A stretch of 64,000 nt of DNA from GCA-003244245 sp049673305 (GTDB lineage Bacteria > Actinomycetota > Actinomycetes > Mycobacteriales > Pseudonocardiaceae). This document shows, piece after piece, positions 59,594 to 64,000 of the stretch; position 1 is the stretch's first letter; every line of letters begins with the position of its first letter. A program made the translations under genes and the position numbers. Where the stretch lies: NCBI GenBank assembly GCA_049673305.1, contig JBATXM010000009.1, positions 62,001 through 126,000 of the forward strand, in the 5' to 3' direction. The notes under the pieces are model-generated. The model was given only the letters and a program-made list of their open reading frames with translations. It was not told the DNA's origin and searched no databases.

Positions 59594-60097
59594 ATGGTCG
59601 ATGCGGTGCTCATCCGGATTCCGCAGCCCTACCGCGACATCGCGGTCCACCACCGGGAGCTGGTGAAGTTCGCCCTGGTCGGCGCGATCACCTACGTGGT
59701 GGACATCACGCTGTTCACGGTGCTCAAGACGACGGTACTGGCACCCAAGCCGGTGACCGCCAAGATCGTTGCCGTGCTGGTGGCGACGATCGTGTCCTAC
59801 GTGCTCAACCGGGAGTGGTCCTTCCGCACCCGGGGCGGCCGGGAGCGGCGTCACGAGGCCACGCTGTTCTTCCTGATCTGCGGCATCGGAATGATGATCA
59901 ATGCTACCCCGCTGTGGATCTCACGGTACATGCTGGAGCTGCAAGTCCCCCAGGTCAGCCTGCTTGTCCAGGAGGCCGCCGACTTCGCCAGCGCCAATGT
60001 GATCGGGACGCTGCTGGCGATGGTGTTCCGGTGGTGGGCTTTCCGGCGATACGTCTTCCCCGACCAGAACGTGCGCCGCCAAGTGTCTGTGGGTTAA
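59594..60097 (+). CDS. GtrA-family membrane protein
   Basis: This 167-residue protein has four membrane segments and the GtrA hallmark KFALVGAITYVVDITLFTVL. A conserved NREWSFR follows the second helix. GtrA proteins move polyprenyl-linked sugars or support cell-wall polysaccharide (arabinogalactan-type) assembly. The start is ATG at 59594; an earlier in-frame ATG at 59534 would add a Cys-containing unlikely extension. Confidence 0.88.
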   Translation: MVDAVLIRIPQPYRDIAVHHRELVKFALVGAITYVVDITLFTVLKTTVLAPKPVTAKIVAVLVATIVSYVLNREWSFRTRGGRERRHEATLFFLICGIGMMINATPLWISRYMLELQVPQVSLLVQEAADFASANVIGTLLAMVFRWWAFRRYVFPDQNVRRQVSVG

Positions 60098-60111
60098 CTG
60101 GCACAGGTTGA

Positions 60112-61155
60112 CTAGCGCACCACGCCGCCGCCCGGGCGCGGTACGCCGGCGAGATCTTCGTGTCTCGGTACCCGCAGGTAGACGGCGAACCTGGCAGGCC
60201 GCGCGGAGCTGAGCTCAAGGCGTCCCCCGTCAGCCTCGACCAGCGCCCTGGCCAGCGCCAGTCCGACGCCGGTGGAGGACGCCCCTGAGATCCCCCGGTC
60301 GAAGACGTGCGGGGCCAGCTCCTCGGGCACGCCCTCGCCGCCGTCAGTCACCTCCACCACGACCATCTTGTCTGGTCCCACTCCGGTCCACCGCGCGGAC
60401 AGCGTCACCATGCCGGCGCCGTGGCGCAGCGCGTTATCAATCAGCACCCCGAGTGCCTCGCGCAACCGGGCGGGCGTGACCCGGGCGACCAGCCCGTCGC
60501 CTGCCAGCAGCCGCAGCGGCCGCCGGTCGGCGTCGGCCTGTGGCTGCCAGTCAGCGACCACCTCACCGAGCAGCTCGGCCAGCTCCACCGGCTCGGCGGT
60601 GGCGGCCCGAGCCTCCTCGGTGGCCCGCAACAGGTCGTCGAGCACCGAGCCGAGCCGCTCAGCCTGCTCCAGTGCCGCCTCGGCCTCCATAGCGATGTCG
60701 GGGTCGGGGTACGCGGCCAGCTCGTCCAGCCGCAGCTGCAGCGCGGTCAGCCGGCTCCGCAGCTGATGCGACACGTCGCCGACGAGATCCCGCTCCCGGG
60801 CGACGAGCTCGGCCAGCGCGGCCGCGGAGATGTCCAGCTGCTCCGCGACCCCATCAAGCTCAGCGATGCCGTACCTGGCCGACGCGAGGCGGAAATCCCC
60901 CACCCCCAGCCAGGCGGCCCGGTCGGCGACGTCCGCCAGCGACCCGGCCAACCGCCGGGCGGCGACAGCGGCGATGGCTGCGCCGATCCCCACCGACAGC
61001 CCCACCAAGAGACAGACCAGGACGACAGCCCACAGCTGACCGGCGCGAGTGCTGTGCTGCGCCAACCGCCAGGAGGCGAATGCCAGTGGACCGCCCAGCA
61101 CCAGTCCGGTGATCGTCACCGCGATCACCGTGGAACGCACAATCCTGCACCGCAC
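60112..61155 (-). CDS. Sensor histidine kinase of a two-component system
   Basis: This 347-residue kinase has two membrane segments (about 8-28 and 42-64) with a very short extracellular loop, a HAMP-like region, the H box DVSHQLRSRLTAL, the N box VLIDNALRHG, and the G1 and G2 boxes TDGGEGVPEEL and STGVGLALA. The small sensor loop suggests intramembrane or envelope sensing. It is encoded 31 bases after its response regulator. Confidence 0.93.
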   Translation of the reverse strand: MRCRIVRSTVIAVTITGLVLGGPLAFASWRLAQHSTRAGQLWAVVLVCLLVGLSVGIGAAIAAVAARRLAGSLADVADRAAWLGVGDFRLASARYGIAELDGVAEQLDISAAALAELVARERDLVGDVSHQLRSRLTALQLRLDELAAYPDPDIAMEAEAALEQAERLGSVLDDLLRATEEARAATAEPVELAELLGEVVADWQPQADADRRPLRLLAGDGLVARVTPARLREALGVLIDNALRHGAGMVTLSARWTGVGPDKMVVVEVTDGGEGVPEELAPHVFDRGISGASSTGVGLALARALVEADGGRLELSSARPARFAVYLRVPRHEDLAGVPRPGGGVVR

Positions 61156-61186
61156 GACGGAACGCTACGCCGGTGAGCGAGCTTTT

Positions 61187-61846
61187 CTACAGCGCATCGA
61201 AACGGAACCCGACTCCCCGGATGGTGACGATCCGGCTGCCGCCGATCTTGCGGCGGAGCCACGACATGTGCATATCCAGCGTCTTGGAGTTCTTGAGCTC
61301 GAGGTCCTTCCACACCTCACGCAGGATCTCCTCCCGGCTGACCACCTGTCCCGGCCGGGACAACAGGACCCGCAGCAGCTCGAACTCCTTGTTCGCCAGC
61401 GCGATCTCGACGCCGTCGATGAGCACCCGGTGGCCGGCGAGGTCCATCCGCACCCCACCCACCTCTAGCGCGTCCGGCGCGCTGCGGCGCAATAAAGCGC
61501 GCACCCTGGCCAGCAGTTCGGCCAACCGGAAGGGCTTGGCCACGTAATCGTCGGCTCCCGCGTCCAGCCCGACGACGAAGTCCACCTCATCAGTTCGGGC
61601 GGTGAGCATCAGCACCGGGAGGTCAGGACGCACCTGGCGCAATCGGCGGCAGACGTCCAGGCCATCCATCCCCGGCAGCCCGAGGTCGAGCACCAGCAGG
61701 TCCACCTCAGGCTGCTTGGCGCGGACCAACGCGGTGTGGCCATTACCGATCACCATCACCTCGTGGCCCTCGCGCTGCAGGGCGCGGGACAGCGGCTCGG
61801 CGATGCTGGCGTCGTCCTCGACAAGCAGCACAGTGGGCACGTCCAT
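61187..61846 (-). CDS. OmpR-family response regulator
   Basis: This 219-residue protein has a receiver domain (LLVEDDASIAEPL; phospho-acceptor Asp in LLVLDLGLPGMDG; Lys in DDYVAKPF) and a winged-helix DNA-binding domain (LANKEFELLRVLL). The start is ATG at 61846; the upstream frame is non-coding. It is partner to the kinase at 60112-61155. Confidence 0.94.
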   Translation of the reverse strand: MDVPTVLLVEDDASIAEPLSRALQREGHEVMVIGNGHTALVRAKQPEVDLLVLDLGLPGMDGLDVCRRLRQVRPDLPVLMLTARTDEVDFVVGLDAGADDYVAKPFRLAELLARVRALLRRSAPDALEVGGVRMDLAGHRVLIDGVEIALANKEFELLRVLLSRPGQVVSREEILREVWKDLELKNSKTLDMHMSWLRRKIGGSRIVTIRGVGFRFDAL

Positions 61847-61927
61847 CAGACTAGGGCGACGTGGCGGCCTGTGCTCGTGACCGCCGACGTCGTGCTGACC
61901 GACCACACCACAGTGGGGCGCTCGCAC

Positions 61928-62335
61928 TCACCCAAAGCCAGGCCCGTCATCACCAGTGTCGGATGTGTACCAATCCACACAGGCCCAGGCAACGTAGTCT
62001 GTGCGGCCCCTGTACGAGACCGGAATCCACCAATAACTCCCTCCACAGTCATCGTAATCCGCGCCACGCTGAGCCTCACAACTGGCGGGGATGGCCTGGT
62101 CCCGGTCGAGGTGACCATCAGATCGAGAGTCTTTGTCGGCATTCTCACGGATGTGCAGGCCGTCGAACCTGCTGACAACGTAGCACTGACCATCGCTAGG
62201 CTGGCTACCTGCAATAAAAACATGGCGCCTTACGCCCCCGCCCCCCTGCGATACGCCCCTACTCGCCTGCGGTCGAGGGGCGTTCTGACCTCCGGAGCGG
62301 GAGCCGCCCTGAGGCTCAGGCGCGCTTGCAGTCAT
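61928..62335 (-). CDS. Small protein with SH3-like region
   Basis: This 135-residue protein starts at the ATG at 62335 after AAGGAT. The first 40 residues are Gly/Gln/Ser-rich and disordered. The rest (CYVVSRFDGLHIRENADKDS, then WWIPVSYRGRTDYVAWACVD) follows the pattern of a bacterial SH3 domain, with three Cys-containing strands that could form disulfides. No clear signal peptide was seen, so export is uncertain. It follows the SIMPL gene by 40 bases. The family is not recognised precisely. Confidence 0.55.
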   Translation of the reverse strand: MTASAPEPQGGSRSGGQNAPRPQASRGVSQGGGGVRRHVFIAGSQPSDGQCYVVSRFDGLHIRENADKDSRSDGHLDRDQAIPASCEAQRGADYDDCGGSYWWIPVSYRGRTDYVAWACVDWYTSDTGDDGPGFG

Positions 62336-62375
62336 GGGAATCCTTCTTTCACATAGCGAAGCAGGACCTTTACGC

Positions 62376-63020
62376 CTACTTCGTGGAGATCTCGTAATCA
62401 ACAGTGACCGAGAGGGTGATCTCGGATTCACCCGGTAGGACAACAGCGGCCGCCGCGAACGCATGGACTCGAGGTGCGGGCCCACCACTGGGATCCGACT
62501 CAGAGATCGAGATGACGTTTCCGAGCTCCACACCAAGTCCGCCCGTTAGTTGCTGGGCCCGGTCCCTGGCATCGGCTATGGCCCGCTTCCGGGCTTCGGC
62601 AAGCAAGCGTGCAGGGTCGGCGAAAGAAAATGAGATGCCCTCGATGCGAATCGCGTCACCCCCGGCGTGCACGATCGCGTCGATGACGGCACCGGCGGCC
62701 GATACGTCGCGCACCGTGACGTTCAGGCCGTTCCGGACCCGGTACCCGATGATCTTCGGTGGCTGCGTGTCATTGGGATCTTGTCGCGCCAGGACAGGAT
62801 CGATGCTGAGCTGGGTCGTCTGAATGTCCCGCTCCTGGATTCCATGATCCTTCAGGGCCGACAGCACGGCCGCCGCTTGCTTGTTGTTCTCGGCCAGCGC
62901 GTCCGAGGCGGTCACGGCCTGGGTTTCCACAGCAAGGTTCAGCGCAAGGAGATCCGTCGCAGCTGTGACCCGTCCTACCCCCGTGACGCTTACCGTCCGT
63001 TGAATGTAGTTGACGCTCAT
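62376..63020 (-). CDS. SIMPL domain (DUF541) protein
   Basis: This 214-residue protein starts VNYIQRTVSVTGVGRVTA and contains the DUF541 signature (NNKQAAAVLSALKDHGI, IQTTQLSIDP, and ARKRAIADARDRAQQL). Related proteins assemble into channel-like oligomers of unclear role; some are induced by oxidative stress. There is no signal peptide, unlike many members, so it is probably cytoplasmic. Good GGAG spacing precedes the ATG. Confidence 0.88.
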   Translation of the reverse strand: MSVNYIQRTVSVTGVGRVTAATDLLALNLAVETQAVTASDALAENNKQAAAVLSALKDHGIQERDIQTTQLSIDPVLARQDPNDTQPPKIIGYRVRNGLNVTVRDVSAAGAVIDAIVHAGGDAIRIEGISFSFADPARLLAEARKRAIADARDRAQQLTGGLGVELGNVISISESDPSGGPAPRVHAFAAAAVVLPGESEITLSVTVDYEISTK

Positions 63021-63152
63021 ACCACTCCTGCTCCTTCGTCCATCAATCGGAAGAAGGAGGCCGAATAATGCTCAGTTAATACATTACACTAACACCCGAT
63101 CGAGTGAATTTGTGCGTCTCCGGGAGGGCGGGTAGCCGCTTGGGCCGGAGGA
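63021..63152. other. SIMPL upstream spacer
   Basis: About 130 bases. The AT-rich stretch TCAGTTAATACATTACACTAA near 63072-63092 (GTTAATACATTACACTAA) is the likely promoter of the SIMPL gene. No gene is supported. Confidence 0.4.
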
Positions 63153-63317
63153 TCAGGGTCCGTCGAGTCCGATGATGGTGCCGAATGGATCGGTGAGCTG
63201 GCAGATCTGGCACTGTCCGTTGATGCGTAGCGGGCTGCGGTGGTGGAGGCAGCCGGCTGCGTCGCGCAGGCAGTGCAGGCCAGCCGACTGGTCACCCCAT
63301 CCCGTCCGGTGATTCAC
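63153..63317 (-). CDS. Cys-rich small ORF, 54 aa
   Basis: A GTG at 63317 opens MNHRTGWGDQSAGLHCLRDA, then AGCLHHRSPLRINGQCQICQ, then LTDPFGTIIGLDGP and a stop. Four cysteines (C-x6-C and C-x2-C) with two histidines suggest a possible metal-binding knuckle. The composition is protein-like. No family is recognised and the ribosome-binding site is weak, so it may be a fragment of a larger lost gene. Confidence 0.35.
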   Translation of the reverse strand: MNHRTGWGDQSAGLHCLRDAAGCLHHRSPLRINGQCQICQLTDPFGTIIGLDGP

Positions 63318-63382
63318 CGGACACGGCCGATCTTCCCGGCTTCGCCGGGCGAAGCAAGCTAGCCGGGGTGGGGAGGTAGTCG

Positions 63383-63505
63383 ATGATCAAGGTGCGGGAA
63401 GTGTCGCAGGCGCTGTGCAGCGCGCACCGCGCCGACGTCTACACCAAGCTCAGCGGCAACAACTACCTAATTTTCACACGATCCAACTGCCTAACGATAA
63501 GATAA
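63383..63505 (+). CDS. Small ORF, 40 aa (possibly truncated gene start)
   Basis: GGGAGG sits about six bases before the ATG at 63383. The ORF reads MIKVREVSQALCSAHRADVY then TKLSGNNYL, after which an AT-rich tail (IFTRSNCLTIR) leads to TAA. The first 29 residues look like the start of a longer protein, the tail like added sequence. Short CAACTACCTAA / CAACTGCCTAA near-repeats lie at the change-over (63459-63494). Function unknown. Confidence 0.4.
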   Translation: MIKVREVSQALCSAHRADVYTKLSGNNYLIFTRSNCLTIR

Positions 63506-63519
63506 CAGAGGGTGGTTTC

Positions 63520-63618
63520 ATGTCAGTCGACCTGCCCTGTGAACGGTGCACCGGACGTGGATTCGGTGAGTCCGATGCTTCCGTGCTGCTGTCAGGGGGA
63601 ATTGATGCGTGCTGGTGA
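63520..63618 (+). CDS. Cys-rich small ORF, 32 aa
   Basis: GAGGGTGG precedes the ATG. The 32 residues include a CERCTGRGFG element like a Gly-rich zinc knuckle and end IDACW. The stop lies 14 bases inside the next gene, so translation could be coupled to it. The evidence for expression is only the ribosome-binding site and the overlap. Confidence 0.35.
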   Translation: MSVDLPCERCTGRGFGESDASVLLSGGIDACW

Positions 63619-64000
63619 GAAATTGATGCGTGCTGGCGAGAAGCTGCGCGTGGATGTGCGTTCCAGCCAGGTCACGCCTTTGATCGGGGTGTTCGACATG
63701 TTCTCGGCCTCGCTGACGGCTCAGCACTACGGCGGCATGTTCGTCTCCGGATTCGGTTTCGCTGCCTCCTACTACGGCCTGCCTGACATCGGCTTCATCG
63801 CCTGGCCCGACATGGTCAACTTCGTGCAGCGGCTGCGGATGGCCTTCCCGCACCAGCACCTGCTCGTCGACATCGACGACGGCTACGTCGACCCCGAGGT
63901 CGCCTGCCACGTGGTGGAACACCTGGAACGCATCGGCGCTTCTGGGGTGATCTTGGAGGACCAGAAGCGGCCGCGCCGCTGCGGGCACGTCGACGGCAAA
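63605..64000 (+). CDS. PEP mutase/isocitrate lyase superfamily protein, N-terminal part
   Basis: The gene is open from the ATG at 63605 to the right edge (132 codons seen). AGGGGGA lies four to five bases upstream. The TIM-barrel family is identified by FDMFSASLTAQHYGGMFVSG, the metal site LLVDIDDGYVDPEV, and the catalytic loop ILEDQKRPRRCGHVDGK with Cys126. The R-R-C-G-H version and E-D-Q are lyase-like (isocitrate/methylisocitrate lyase) rather than PEP-mutase-like. The substrate is unknown. The first seven codons are duplicated (MRAGEKL twice). It may head a metabolic cluster beyond the window. Confidence 0.8.
   Translation, partial: MRAGEKLMRAGEKLRVDVRSSQVTPLIGVFDMFSASLTAQHYGGMFVSGFGFAASYYGLPDIGFIAWPDMVNFVQRLRMAFPHQHLLVDIDDGYVDPEVACHVVEHLERIGASGVILEDQKRPRRCGHVDGK

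Noticed and set aside
63089..63295. 68-codon minus-strand Ser/Thr/Ala-rich frame
   Set aside because: It is a shifted frame of the Cys-rich ORF at 63153-63317, with composition unlike a protein.
63518..63988. 156-codon minus-strand frame at the right edge
   Set aside because: Antisense to the lyase-family gene, which has clear catalytic motifs on the plus strand.

Overview
The window is high-GC actinobacterial chromosome, most consistent with the order Pseudonocardiales or a close relative. Evidence: GTG and TTG starts are frequent. A tRNA-Thr, tRNA-Met, rpmG, hadA-hadB, tRNA-Trp, secE, nusG order is present. RpoB, RpoC and MCR closely resemble mycobacterial proteins as I remember them. An actinobacterial XPB helicase with its partner protein and a conservon-type kinase/GTPase cluster are also present. 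No database search was possible, so the genus is left open.

Layout. 1-1.8 kb: the 5' part of a secreted protein running off the left edge, an L,D-transpeptidase and a small unknown gene, all on the minus strand. 1.9-13.8 kb: the plus-strand helicase pair (XPB partner, then XPB). It is split by a minus-strand conservon of five genes: kinase A, DUF742, GTPase, kinase B, Roadblock. This order is not the usual one, and kinase B carries Arg where kinase A has the candidate acceptor His. 13.9-32.1 kb (minus): the str-S10-spc supercluster, read from rpsL-rpsG-fusA-tuf through rpsJ...rplO to secY-adk-map-esterase. 32.5-33.6 kb (plus): alpha-methylacyl-CoA racemase. 33.6-41.2 kb (minus): rpoBC with a good candidate promoter. 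41.6-45.5 kb: two Mce-associated-like membrane proteins, a monoacylglycerol-lipase-like hydrolase, rplJL with a leader, and a tautomerase.

45.6-49.3 kb is an accessory segment that separates rplJL from rplKA. It holds two decayed copies of an XRE-type regulator in the same orientation, a MazF-like toxin with its antitoxin, a small protein ending in a RHIM-like (amyloid-signalling-like) motif, a tandem operator-like repeat and a class II lysyl-tRNA synthetase. 49.4-53.5 kb (minus) runs tRNA-Thr, tRNA-Met, rpmG, hadA, hadB, tRNA-Trp, secE, nusG, rplK, rplA.

53.6-64 kb holds a membrane GAF/degenerate-GGDEF/EAL protein, a 27-codon ORF with a strong ribosome-binding site, purK-purE, DUF4231, an unknown protein and a GtrA-family protein. 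These are followed by a two-component system, an SH3-like protein, a SIMPL-domain protein, three tiny ORFs (two of them Cys-rich) and the 5' part of a PEP mutase/isocitrate lyase family gene cut by the right edge. No rRNA, CRISPR array, intact insertion sequence or replication origin was seen. The most unusual parts are the two-kinase conservon, the 45.6-49.3 kb island and the small-ORF block at the right edge.
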